A DNA stretch of 64,000 nt from Nelumbo lutea. Taxonomy: Eukaryota; Streptophyta; Magnoliopsida; Proteales; Nelumbonaceae. Every line of letters begins with the position of its first letter. Position 1 is the first letter of the stretch. This document shows, one piece after another, positions 31,028 to 42,174 of the stretch. The notes below the pieces were generated by a model. It was not told where the DNA came from and searched no databases. It saw nothing but the letters and a program-made list of their open reading frames with translations. The DNA lies in NCBI GenBank assembly GCA_022828595.1, contig JAKGHH010000006.1:13698499-13762498 (forward strand). The letters run 5' to 3'. A program made the position numbers and the translations under genes.

Positions 31028-31646
31028 TAGGGTTGTTCACGGGTCGGGTTGGGTCAGTTTAGTAGTGTTTTTTCAACTGACCCGACCTGGTCGGGTTACC
31101 TATAGACCAAATCGAAACCAACCCTCTATTAAGTAAAACCGGCCTGATTGGTTTGAGTCAATTTGGGTCGGTTTGGGTTTCAACCAACTCCAAGCTTGCA
31201 AATGCACATGAAGTCAAAGTGCTAATATTATATATAATATTTCAGAATATATTTTCTAGAAATATATATTTAAAACCAAAACATATATACAATTATATCA
31301 AAATTTATATTTTCTAATTTCTGGAAATATATATTTTGAAAAAAATATATATATATATTTGATATATTTTAGAATATATATTTTTTCATATATATATATA
31401 TATATTTATTATTTAAAACTAAAATATCTATATTTTAAAGATATTTTTTTAGAACATATATTTTTTCATATAACTTGGTTTAGTTCATTTCGGTTTCGAT
31501 TTTCACATATGAAAACTGAAACTGAACCAAATTATCGGTTTGTTCATCTTTGCAACCCGAAACCGACCGATAGTGAAGAAAAACTGGCCAACTCAGGTTG
31601 GGTCAGGCCAAGTTGGTCAGTTTGGATTTATTTGTGAATAGCCCTA
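31028..31646. mobile_element. hAT-like MITE, 8-bp target duplication GTACACTA
   Basis: Ends are TAGGGTTGTTCAC on the left and GTGAATAGCCCTA on the right, imperfect inverted repeats. The flanks GTACACTA at 31020-31027 and 31647-31654 are identical, the 8-bp length of hAT transposons. Subterminal sequence is rich in GGGTCGGGTT-type words in opposite orientations, and the centre is AT-rich with ATATAT runs. No transposase is present, so it is a non-autonomous element inserted into Tat element 2. Confidence 0.88.
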
Positions 31647-31654
31647 GTACACTA

Positions 31655-32238
31655 AAACATATACCCCCTGAACTTAAAAAGGGGAGAAATACTAATGCAA
31701 ATAAAATTGGCATAGTATGTAAAGTGGTCGCCCATGATGAAGGACGTGCCACTTCCACCGTGACATAGGTCATGATACTGAGAACTATTGGAACCTAAAC
31801 GAAATTGAGGAACTAATTTGACATGGGTACCTCAAATAGTTCATAAAAAGAGAAGAACAAGGCCGACCTATTGAGCAATGCAGGGAGGCACCTCGGACGA
31901 GCAGGGAACTAGATAGACACCCAGCTCCTCGAAATCAACAATAAGAGCGGCCTATCCGGGGGGTTTATCAACATGATCACTGGAGGGTCCATAGTAGCGG
32001 GATGTACTACCTTGGCTGGGAAGAACTCGGTTAGAGAACTTGAAGATGACAACGACCACCCATCGAAGCGACCCAGAAGAGAATAAATGATATACTTCAT
32101 AGAAGATGACACACGCGGAATACAATATACACACGACGATGCCCTAGTGGTAAAGTTATTGATAAATGACTTCAAAGTGAAGAGAATCCTTGTCGACTCA
32201 GGGAGCTCGACTGACATTATTTCTTAGGAAGCATTAAA
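31655..32238 (+). pseudogene. Zinc-knuckle and protease start of Tat element 2
   Basis: Just after the MITE the translation shows CHFHRDIGHDTENY, the Tat-type Gag zinc knuckle with its last cysteine changed to tyrosine. Farther on come NMITGGSIVAG and the retropepsin motif LVDSGSSTDII at about 32195. The arrangement parallels 10700-11200 of Tat element 1. A TAG follows at 32226 and the element sequence ends about 12 bases later. Confidence 0.75.
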
Positions 32239-33037
32239 GCGCATATACAGGCTTTGGGCTAGGACACAGGCTTCGGGCTTTATATAGGCGGGCTCAAGAT
32301 CTAGGCCTGATAGTCAGGCTAGGCTCGAGCTTGGGCCTGGTAATTTTATGTATATAGAGGCAAAGTGAAGCCTGACCCATGAACAGGTCTAGTCCCACAT
32401 AACTCCTCTCTTCAAATCCCGAGCCCTACTAGGTCCCACATAGCCCTCCTCTCTCTCCCTTAACATCGGACCCAACACAACCCCCTTTCTTTCATCTTCT
32501 CCCTCTCTTTCCCCTCTAATTATGACACCACATCCCACATAACTCCTCTCTCTCCTCTTCATTTTGATTCAAAAAATAGTAAAATCATAAAAAATGAAAT
32601 TAAAAATATTTTAAGGAATGTAATTAGTATAATATTAAAAGTATAATATAATAATAAAAAGTATAAAAACAAAATTATAAATAAATTAATTAATTAATCT
32701 AAGTTTACTTGAGTACATAATATTAGAAAATATAAATTATTTATGTTAAAGAAATATAAATTAATTAATTGTTATTAAATGGATAGGTTTTCATCATACA
32801 CTTATGGGGGACAAGAGAGGGAGAGAGTAAAAGGTTATCATGATAGGAGTTCTTGAAGTTATTGTTTTAACTTAATTACTTATGTTAGTTATAATTTAAA
32901 TTAATTAACCGAACTGAATTCACTATTGATTAAAGAGAGAATAAAAATTGGAGAATAGAGAGATAAAATGAGAATAAAAATTGGAGAATAGAGAGAGAGA
33001 AAGAGAAAGTTAGCATGATGTAATAGTCATTATAACA

Positions 33038-33040
<3 letters not shown>
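32239..33040. other. No gene; GGGCTT-rich patch then AT-rich and GA-rich DNA
   Basis: 32240-32340 is rich in GGCTTCGGGCTT and AGGCTAGGCTCGAGC words, like the subterminal parts of hAT-type MITEs, but no paired ends are found. 32450-32560 is pyrimidine-rich. 32580-32930 is strongly AT-rich. A short direct repeat of AGAATAAAAATTGGAGAATAG occurs near 32938 and 32970. Confidence 0.5.

Positions 33041-33085
<45 letters not shown>
33041..33085. repeat. (AG)n microsatellite
   Basis: About 22 uninterrupted AG units, in a wider GA-rich stretch (32935-33235) that also contains a run of 11 G at 33164-33174. The frame of alternating Ser/Leu on the opposite strand is only this repeat translated. Confidence 0.95.
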
Positions 33086-33088
<3 letters not shown>

Positions 33089-33239
33089 GAGATTGGAGAA
33101 GATAGAGATAGTGGAAGTTAATGTGATGTTAAAAAGAGAGGTTGAATGGGATTGATAAAGAGAGGGGGGGGGGGAGAAAGAGTTAACATGAATAAAGAGA
33201 GGGGGTTGAAGTGAGAGGGCAATGTTATTGCACAATGAG

Positions 33240-33960
33240 ATAAAAATAGGGTTTTGTTGGCACGAGTTTCACATGCTCATATGTCATTTCCTAAACAAAA
33301 GAGCTCACTAGATTCCATTTTTTTAATGCATAAGAGCTCATTTGTATTGATGTTGTCTGAGTTGAGGTGGACGAATATAGTAGATAAAAGTCCTGTCGAG
33401 CTGGACAAGCAAAGTGGATGAGCTGCACTAGACAAGGTGATGAGTTTGATGACATGGAAAAGCCAAAGTCAAAGGTCTCGAGGTAGTTCCTAGGGAGGAA
33501 TGCTCTGATGCTTAAGTCAGTAAGCAAGAAAGGGGAGGTCAATTAGGCTGAGCTACTAAAGATGAGTTAATCATAGTCGAGTAGAGCTAAATAATAGGAG
33601 AGAAAGACGGGCAAGAGAGATAGAATACGAAGAGTGTTAAACAAGAAAAATACCTTGAGTGTGGTTTGCCCTTAAATACTTAAGGGAGTGTCGTGGTGCT
33701 CCTCGCTTTCGGGACATGTGGCATGCACTAGGGTGTCCTTCACCCGAGGTCTTAGTGCAGTTCCATGCTCCTCAACCATGGGAGATTGTGGAGGGTTCAT
33801 CATTAGCCACGCGCCTCACTCCATCCGAGGTTTTTTGTGCGCTTCATGTCTATGACTACTGCCATGAAGAAGGGTCTAGGTTGTTGATGTGGTCAAATTG
33901 TTAGTTAGAACCTCAACCACATTAGCTTCCACGTGGCGGTTTGGTTAAGTTGGGATATGA
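33240..33960 (-). repeat. Minus-strand Tat-type LTR fragment
   Basis: On the minus strand the phrase GACTTAAGCATCAGAGCATTC (about 33520-33500), followed by CCTAGGAACTACCTCG, corresponds to CTTAAGCATC(A/G)GAGTG in the R region of both plus-strand Tat LTRs. A TATA-like GTATTTAAGG lies upstream in the same orientation (about 33680). No primer site or internal region is attached, so it may be a solo or truncated LTR. Its limits are approximate. Confidence 0.5.
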
Positions 33961-34600
33961 CCCCATCACCAACCCCTAATTTTGTAGTTGAGTAGTGAAG
34001 TGCTCGACAACCATTCGAAGGACAATCTCCTGATGTGCTCATCTACGTAGTCCGGTGGTAAGTTCTAGCCTTGGTCAAACTACTTGACTCATGATCTAGT
34101 CTAGTTTGAGGCAATGATGATGGACCACATGGGAAAAGAATTCAAATTTGGAAATTTGAATATACAAAATAAGGCTCACATTGTTTCATCTTCTTGAGCT
34201 CACACACATGTACAAAGTGCGAGACTTGATCTGGACCATTGATCGGTCTCGATCTACCTGTTTTGGCTACCCCTATATAAGGCGAGGGGTGGGTGATTTT
34301 CATTTGTTATTAGAGCAAGAGTGCCTTATGGAGTTTAGTTAGTCCTTGTCCTCGTATGGTGATTTCAAGTCCATAGCATAGTTGATCCTTGGTAAGCTAA
34401 TATGTCTTTGTATTCTTTGTTTTTGTCTTTGAGGTCTATTGGCTCCAACTTAGGTAGTGAATAGAGTTTGGGGTCGTCTCAGCAAGAGGCAATTGATCAA
34501 GAGGATATATTGCATGTACTATAGAAAAAAATTAAAAGCACTCCCCTTTTCCCATTGAAATGATGAGATTTGAGAGAAATTCTAAAATAAAGCATAGATC
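33961..34600. other. Unassigned; contains a TATA-like promoter motif
   Basis: ACCCCTATATAAGGCGAGGGG at about 34268 on the plus strand, followed by a leader-like sequence, suggests the U3/R part of another LTR or an old promoter. No coding sequence or primer site is recognised. The AT content rises to the right. Confidence 0.35.
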
Positions 34601-34985
34601 GAAAGGGTGAGGTCAAAACCCAAAACGACACCTCAAGTAAAACATCAATCCATTGTAAAATCAAAATTTGTTAGCCTAGATGAAAACTAGAAATGGCTTT
34701 ATGGTGCAATAATTAATTGATACCTAGACTTGGCGAAAACCTTGTCACAAGGTGCTAGGGAAAAAAAGGATTAAAAGAAAGAGAGCATGGCTTGAAAGGG
34801 TGAGGTGGAAACCTAAAAGGGCACCTCATCTGAAAACATCAGGTCATTGAAAATCAAAATTTGCCAACTTGGATGAAAGCAAAAAATGGCTCCAATGTGC
34901 AGAAATTAGGCGATACCCAAACTTAGTGAAAACCTTGTCCCAAAGCATCAAGAGAAAAAAGGGTTAAAAAAATGAGTGGAAGAAG
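34601..34985. repeat. Two-copy tandem duplication, about 193-bp period
   Basis: GAAAGGGTGAGGT starts at 34601 and again at 34794. Shared landmarks follow in order: CACCTCA, ACATCA, CATTG, ATCAAAATTTG, GATGAAA, AAATGGCT, GGCGAAAACC or AGTGAAAACC, and CTTGTC. The copies are clearly diverged. No gene is recognised. Confidence 0.7.
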
Positions 34986-35609
34986 ATCATGCTTGTTTCT
35001 ATGAAAAAATCTTCAATACTCAGGCATTGGTCGAAAGTATAGGACCAAAAAATTCGACTCGAGTTGCTTAGCTTAGAGAGCTTGTTTATGGAATCACCTA
35101 AACTCTTATCTCATCTTGAATATTTGTATCCCTTTTCTCATATTATAAGTGTTTCTCATTTCTTAACGCTTTCTATGCATTTATCCTCTCACTCTAACTT
35201 CACAAAAAAAAATGTGTTGTAAAACAAAACACTTAAACATTGCCAGATGTCATTGAAATCAAATGCATAAACATAACTTTAAGACTTGAAGGAGTTGACT
35301 GAATCAAAAGTGGTTCTTAATACAAAATGGCTAAATAAAAAAATTAAACATAAAAACAGAAAAAAAGAGAAAGAAAGAAAGAAAAATATGTATATCAATG
35401 AAGAAAAGATGAAACTAATGGTAACAAAATAATGAAAAATGGCAATATTATAGAAAATGAATGAAAATGATTAAAAGGAGGAGAAGCTTGAAAAGAAAAG
35501 AATATTGTGCTTATCTTATTGAATGCGGCAAGTTAATTAATTAGCAAATAAATGAAAGATTAACAAAGGAAAGAGTTCCTCATGTCATATTGTACTTGTA
35601 TTTCTTCCC
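34986..35609. other. AT-rich, A-rich non-coding DNA
   Basis: Low-complexity A-rich stretches (for example GAAAAAAAGAGAAAGAAAGAAAG near 35360). Nothing coding is recognised. Confidence 0.55.
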
Positions 35610-35899
35610 TTGTTTAGCTTCAGGTTGCGTCACGACATAATGTGTTTTTCCTCAATATTCGTGCTTTATTTTAAATTCCATCATAATATAACATGATTTT
35701 TGTTGATTTCTTAACATATAATGAATATTCAATTGCATCATGGTCTAACATAGCATAACATTTGTTTTCTAGGTGTTTATTCCTTATTTTAATTTACATC
35801 ATGTCATAATGTGATTTTTATTAATTTCTTGGCATATAGTGAATTTTTTGTTTCATGATGATACAATGTGCTTCTTCTTATTGTTTGTTATTTATATTA

Positions 35900-36703
35900 A
35901 GGGAAATTTTCACTTTAGTGCTCTGAACTTTGAGGGTAGTGCCAAGTTAGTATCCGAACTTTTAAACGCGTCATTGTAGTACCTAAACTTTTAAAAAGTG
36001 TCAAGTTGGTCCCTGTTGTTAACCAACCATTAGTTATCTATTGAAAATGTCAAAACTACCCTTCAAAAGAAGACACTGTTCATTGTCTTCTACCTTAGGA
36101 TCAAAATTTTGTTACGTATTGGCTCGTATTGATCAATATTATCATATCGATGCCTTCTTGATACGCCCCTACAGGGGTTGTATCGTGTCAGACCATGGTT
36201 TAAAGGGTAGCCGAGACTTAAATCGACCCCTTTGAACCAATTTTGAAAAAAAAATGAAACATAAAAAAGCATCGATACGGGCCGATATGCTCTATCAGGT
36301 ATCAACCTGTATTGATATTTAGAACCTTACTTATTCCTTGAGACTAAACTGGTTGAGGTGTTTGGAATTTTAGACTAATAAAGTCATTGTCTTCTACCTT
36401 TACATCTAAAATACATTATTGTCTAGTTGTTTTTTTGCTTTTAGTTATTGTTTCCCTCTATCATATTTCATGTTTTTTTTTCTCTCTTTTTCTTTGAAGA
36501 TAACCGGTTCAGTCTCATAATGAATAGTGTTTTCTTTGGAAGGGTAGTTTTGATATTTTCAATAGATAACTGATGGTCAATTAACGATAGGTACCAACTT
36601 AACACTTTTTAAAAGTTTAGGTACTACAATGACATGATTGAAAGTTCAAATACTAACTTCACACTATCCCCAAAGTTCAGGGTGCTAAAGTGGAATTTTC
36701 CCT
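35900..36703. mobile_element. Foldback/Mutator-like element with ~185-bp inverted ends
   Basis: The left arm (35900-36084) starts AGGGAAATTTTCACTTTAGTG, and the right arm (about 36518-36703) is its inverted complement ending AAGTGGAATTTTCCCT. Internal landmarks match on both arms, for example CTAAACTTTTAAAAAGTG on the left and CACTTTTTAAAAGTTTAGG on the right. The element is flanked by TATATTA at 35893-35899 and 36704-36710. Long inverted ends are typical of Mutator-like MITEs, whose duplications are usually 9 bp; only 7 bp are perfect here. No transposase is present. A smaller MITE sits in the loop. Confidence 0.82.
36094..36332. mobile_element. Small MITE nested in the foldback element
   Basis: It shares, in order, CTTCTTGATACGCCCCTA, a GGGTAG(CC/GT)G-like phrase, TTAAAT(C/T)GAC, CCTTTGAACCA and an A-rich run with the MITE at 58763-59011. 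Ends are imperfect inverted repeats (CTTAGGATCAAAA and TTTAGAACCTTAC), more worn than in the second copy. Confidence 0.7.
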
Positions 36704-37290
36704 TATATTAAATTGCATTACCACATAACATGTTTTTTGTTGATTTCCTGAGATATAATAGTTGATTGCATTGCAACATAACATGCTTTTTTTAGTATTT
36801 GTTCTTTGTTTTAAATTGTACCATAACATAACATGCTTTTCGTTTATTTCCCGCTATATAGTGGAATTTTAATTGTGTGATGGCATAACATTGTTTTTAT
36901 TGTTTATTCCTCATTTTAAATTACATTACAATATAATATACATTTTGCTAATTCCTAAGCATATAGTGGATTTCTGATTATATTATATTATAATGTGCTT
37001 TTTATTGGTATTTGTTCCTTATTTTAAGTTGCATCACAACATAATATGCTTTTTGCTAATTTTCTATCATATAATGGATTTGCGATTGCATCATGACATA
37101 ACATATTTTTTGCTGATTTTCAGGCATTTAATGCATTTTCATCAATTCCATTACAATATAATGTATTTTTTTATCAATATTAATGCTTTATTTTAAATTG
37201 AATTCTACTTTTTGCTAGTTTTTCAATGTACTATGGATTTCCAATTGCATCACGACATAATAAGTTATTTGCTAATTTTTTATTGTATCA

Positions 37291-37560
37291 CTACTGTGAG
37301 CATCGAAAAATGGCTCACTTGGGTTGAAATGGAGTCACCACCCATCAATTATAAAAATGGAGGTGATGGGATCTTTGGAATTTTCATTGAAAAGCATTTT
37401 TGGTTTACTAGTGACTCCAAATCCAAGTAATAGGCTAAACCTGTATAGGTAAGACTCTGATGGAAGAGGGAAGGGGTTAGGCACCCCTCTCCCAAGTCCA
37501 ATAGGGGAGGCCTACATGATACTCTCAAGCAAGCATGAGCACAAAACATTAATATTTACA
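37291..37560. repeat. Conserved repeat module, copy 1 (GTTAGGCACCCC family)
   Basis: Contains GTGAGCATCG..., ATGGAGTCACCACCCA, GGGAAGGGGTTAGGCACCCC and TCTCCCAAG. The module at 60595-60850 has the same ordered landmarks in the same orientation. It lies at the junction between two degenerate repeat arrays. I do not recognise the family; no complete protein frame is evident. Confidence 0.6.
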
Positions 37561-38439
37561 CAATCAAAACATACTGGTATTAAAATGCAAAACACAAGAA
37601 CAAGTTAGTAATATGTACTTGTTATTGTTTTTATTGTTTATTTGATGCGTTATTCATTCATTTATTTTTGTTTCCTATTTTCTTATGAAATCTTATTTAT
37701 ATATTTATTCCTATTTTTATCTATATTAATCCTATAAAGTGAAAACCAATTACTTTTGAAAAAATGACCTCTCTTAGGTATCAAAAACCTTACCGTATTA
37801 CGATACATTTGTCATAAAGGAAAGTGTTAAATGCAAGCAAAACACATCATTGAAAGCAAATTAAAGAGGATATTTAAGCTTATTACAAAGCACAGTCACA
37901 AACATAAACATGGATATTCTTTAGAAAATATTTTGAAAGCTTTAGTGAAACATTTTTAAAACTTGATAGATGTCTAATAGTTAATATATCGCAATTGTTC
38001 TTTTGTTAGGCGGGATGCACCCTTTTGTTAGGCAAGAGTAGTCTATGCTCGAAACATTTAGCAAAAAACTCAAACAATCTAATGAGATTGCAAAGTGTTA
38101 TGCTTTCAAGTGTGTAGTAATGTCATTAAGATTCTAATGAATGATTAACATGATTTCATAAGTTACTATTCTCATCTATGCTCCTTAGAGGATGATGGAG
38201 AATTTTAAAATAATAGTAAAATCATCAAAGGTTGTAAGATTTTTGGACATGTTGCAACACACTTAGAGATGAGTGAGGACGTACCATCAAGATTTTCATT
38301 GTCAATATTTTTTTAATGATATGTTGTGCTATAATTGGAAATAAAAAGAAATAATGACGATAAAATGTGTGTTATGCCATAGTACAATCAATAATTCATT
38401 ATATGTCGATAAATCAACAAGAAGCATATGTCATGATGT
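37561..38439. other. AT-rich non-coding DNA
   Basis: No gene recognised. A phrase with CACCCTTTTGTTAGGC (about 38010) repeats part of the preceding CTTTTGTTAGGCGGG. It is otherwise featureless. Confidence 0.5.
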
Positions 38440-39960
38440 AAGACAATATTAATTTCTTTGCCATAAGGGACTTTAGTGCCGTAATGAACTTTCAAGCATA
38501 TATAATTCAAATGAGAAGTTAATGATTTCTAATTGAAATAGATGATTTTCATGTCTAATGTGCATTATAATGTAATGTGAATAACAATCTATGGTATGAT
38601 AGGAAGTGGGCAATGAAATGCTGATATCTTGGCCACGAGAGACTTTAATGTCATGAAAGACTTTGATGTTGCAACGAATGTTAAAATAGATACAATTAAA
38701 ATAAAAATTTAATGATTTATAACTGAAACAAATGGTTTCCATGTCTAACATGCATTATGCCGTGATGCAATTATTTATAAAATATTGATATTTCGCTACG
38801 AGGGACTTTTGTGCCATGAAGGACTTTGATGTCGTAACAGGTTTTGATGCCATAAAGGGACTTTAAAATAAATTTAGTTCAGATGAATGATTTTTGACTG
38901 AAACTTGACGAGGTAATGATCTTTATTTGAAACAGTAATGATTTTTATATCTATGACGCGCTATGTCGCAAAGAAAATGCTATGCCATTATGCAATTTCC
39001 ATAGAACATTGATATTTTGTTGCAAGGGAGTTTTGTGCCATAATGGACTTTAATGCCGTAACGAACTTTAATGCCACAAGAAACTTTATTGATGTGAGGG
39101 ACTTTGAAACAAAATTAATTTAGATGATAAATCATTGATGTTTTAATTAAAACCACTCTTAAGCTCGGTGAGGTAATGATCTTTAATTGAAACATTAATG
39201 ATTTTTGTATCTAGGATTCGTAATGTTGTGATGAAAAAAAATGCTATGCTATGATGCAACTATCCACAAAAACATTGATATTTTTTCGCGGGGGACTTTG
39301 GTGTCATAGAGGACTTTAATGCCATAACAAACTTTAGTGTCACAAGGGATTTCGATGCCGAAAGGGACTTTGAAATAGATGTAACTTAGATTAATGATTT
39401 TTAACTGAAACCTGATGAACAATTAATGATCTTTAACAAGAACAATAATAATTTATGTATCTTGGATGCATTATACCATGAAGCAAATCAACAAAAACTA
39501 TGCTTTTCCATGATGCATTTATTCACAAACATTAATATTTTGCTGCGAAGGACTTTGGTTCCATGAAATATTTTAATGCCATAATGGACTTTGCTACCAG
39601 GAGGGATTTTCTATGCCCTATGGCATGAGGGACTTTGTGTTACAATGGACTTTATAATAAAATAATTTATATGAGAGATTAATGATTTTTAATTTGTTGA
39701 ATTGGAACACTGATTAAAGTAAAATACTAATGAATCTTTAAATAATTTATGGTTTATATATCTAAGATATGCTATACAATGATGCAAATCAATAAAAATC
39801 ACACTATACCATGATGCAATTATGAACAAAACACTGATATTTTGCCACGAGGGACTTTTGTACTATGAAAGACTTTAATGTCATAATAAACTTTAAAACA
39901 AAATATGATTATCATGATCAAACAATGATTTCTATGCCATAGTGTAGGAGAATGATATGA
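38440..39960. repeat. Degenerate tandem array, about 200-250-bp unit (GAGGGACTTT family)
   Basis: About seven units, each carrying: a phrase around ACACTGATATTTTGCCACGAGGG, repeated (A)GGGACTTT(T/G)(G/A)TGCC and GACTTTAATGCC words, AGATGAATGATTTTTAACTG, then TGAGGTAATGATCTTTAATTG, and GTATCTAGGATGC before the next unit. Within units the ACTTTAATG(C/T)C words themselves recur every 22-28 bases, so it is a hierarchical repeat. No protein is encoded. Confidence 0.75.
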
Positions 39961-41047
39961 CCATCTGAAAGTTAGATGATTTAAAAAAAAGATTTGATTA
40001 ACACAAATTTTCATATGATGACTTTCAACTAGAAATTTTAATTGATCAATCAATTAAGAAAACATGATGTATATTTTTTTTTTTTGTAAACAAAATGAAG
40101 TATGATTAAAAATCCAAATACAATAAAGATGATATGTAAAATACCACATTCAAATGATTCAAAGTAATGAATATTCAAAAAATATCCCTCCATTGGGGAT
40201 TTTTGCCAAACTTGAATAAGAGATAAAAACAACCACTTTCTTCTTGAAAAGTAATGATCAACATATTTTAAATCTCAAAGACATCAACATTGGATATGCA
40301 ATGATTGTCAATCAAAGATTCATATCAAAAAACACCCATTAGAAGGGGGTTACCCCAGTTTGGATCAATAAAAGATGACGTAGTATAAAGGGATTGGTTG
40401 CTTAATTTAAGGAAACAAAGCTTTTGATCTCTCCAAAAATGGGTATGTATGGAAAACTTCAAATGAAGGATAAAGTGAATGTGCTCAATTTGTGTTAAGT
40501 GGTAGTTCTGTCACACTTCAAACAATTCACCACTTCACTTTCTTTTGATATTCAATCGACTATTGCATGATGCTTTTAACGATGACATTCTTCTTTTAGA
40601 CCACTTTTCCCATAGTTTTAAAGAATCAATAGACTTGATTTCTTCTTTCCTTTTCTCTCTTTTCTCTCTCTCGCTCTCTTTTTTTGTTTATCAAATCCTT
40701 CCTTCCCAGCCCCTTAAGTTTGTCAAGTGCTAATTACCAATTCCTTAAGGATCGAGAAGGACTTTTGGCTAGGACAAAACATAACCTAGGACAAGGGTTC
40801 TAACACAAAGGTTAGAAGGCTCAAGAAACTTAAACTATAATAGGTATCATATGCTTGAATTGATTTATAGTGCTGCACTAAAGACTATGTTCTTGTACTC
40901 TTATTCTTTTTCTCGATTTAACACTCTCATATAACTGATGAAAAAGCTCTTCATGTCTTTCAATACTATAGGTTATGCACTTAGGTAATTAAGGAGGACT
41001 TTATTATAGGATGAAATGTAATTACGTGAGGTTAAAATGAAGACAAA
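39961..41047. other. Unassigned AT-rich DNA
   Basis: No gene recognised. A CT-rich patch (40645-40690, CTCTCTTTTCTCTCTCTCGC) occurs. The right end adjoins the plus-strand copia fragment. Confidence 0.5.
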
Positions 41048-41349
41048 AATGTTTACCTGAAAACGACTCTAAACCTTGTCTGACAAAGGCCAAAGGAAAA
41101 CTCATACGATGAGTGGATGTGATCTGACACAGAAAGGTGGTGGGGTTATGCAGCTGAAATAGTTGGTTCCACGCATTCTATGTGATTTCCCACATTTCTA
41201 GAGACATTTCACCGTCTCTGTCACTGAGATTGGAGGAAAATCTCAGAGATGAACAAATGGAAATGGAAGATAGATTAAAAGCCATATCTATGTAGGTAAC
41301 ATGAATCAAACTTAGGTTGTGGACTAATGTTTTGTTGTTTTAGTAGAAA

Positions 41350-42174
41350 ATGGAAAACGGACAATTTGCTAAGTTACTTGACCACAACAAGCTTAAGGGA
41401 CCCAATTATGCCGACTGGTACAAAAACCTTATGCTAGTCCTGGCTTCAGAAAAACTGGATAAGGTGGCTAAAAATCCTGCTCCAGATCATCCGGGGGATA
41501 GGGCTTCTGATGCTCGAAGGAGAGAATACCAAGAATGGGAGGATAAAAACTCCCTAGCCCGCAGCTATATCATAGCCTCTTTGGACAATCCGATACAGAG
41601 GCAGTTTGATCAAATTGAATTTGCTAAAGACATATTGGATAGTCTGAAGACTATATATGAAGAGTACAATCGTTCTACTCAATAGAAGGTCCTAAAACAA
41701 TTCATGACCGCGCAAATGACTAAGGGCCAGCAAGTGCATGACCATTGTCTTCGGATGATGGGCTACATAAACAAGCTAGAGGCCCTTGGTTCCGGGCTAG
41801 ATCTGGTCACAAAGATCGATGCTATTCTCAACTCTTTGTCTCTGTCCTTTAACCCGTTCATTATGAATTATAATATGAACAAGCTGAATGTCAATGTCCA
41901 AGAGCTCAACAATATGTTGCAAAGAGCTGAGGATTTAATAAGGAAGGATGAGCTGATAGCCATGCTTGTTAAAGCTGGCAAGTCTGGCAAGAAGAGGAAG
42001 GCAAAGAGAAAGCCCCAAAAGAAGGCCACCAAATCTAAGAAACAAAAGAAAGACAAGGCATCCGATGCCTGTCACTTCTGTAAACAGGTCGGCCACTGGA
42101 AGAGGAATTGTCCTGCCATCTGGAATCTAAGAAAGGTACTTTCAAAACTTGTGTCATGGAAACTAATTTATTAG
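41350..42174 (+). pseudogene. Gag of copia element 2
   Basis: It starts MENGQFAKLLDHNKLKGPNY and contains the UBN2-type gag domain. One TAG (about 41684) replaces a glutamine codon, and the frame continues with MTAQMTKGQQVHDHCLRMMG. The C-terminus has a lysine-rich stretch and an intact CCHC zinc knuckle, CHFCKQVGHWKRNC (42068-42109), which the minus-strand relative has lost. It is the best-preserved Gag of this family in the window. Confidence 0.88.

Larger units (their letters stand above)
29130..32238 (+). mobile_element. Tat-lineage element 2, 3'-truncated, split by a hAT MITE
   Basis: A partial LTR, a diverged Tat primer site, gag, Gag zinc-knuckle region and the protease start are present in order, and the sequence breaks off at about 32238. 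It is related to but distinct from Tat element 1. A 619-bp MITE with an 8-bp target duplication (31020-31654) interrupts it between gag and protease. RT, RNase H, integrase and the 3' LTR are missing. Confidence 0.8.
35610..37290. repeat. Degenerate AT-rich satellite, about 120-bp composite unit
   Basis: Alternating phrases recur: (T)TTATTTTAAATTGCATCA followed by CATAATGTGCTTTTTG, and AGCATATAGTGGATTT followed by GCATCATGACATAACATG. Together they form a composite unit of two half-repeats of about 60 bp. Units are found from about 35610 to 35899 and from 36704 to 37290; the gap is the foldback element at 35900-36703. Frames in this stretch are only the repeat translated. Confidence 0.75.

Noticed and set aside
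33659..33904. Plus-strand frame of 81 codons
   Set aside because: It lies antisense to a Tat-type LTR fragment identified by its R-region motif.
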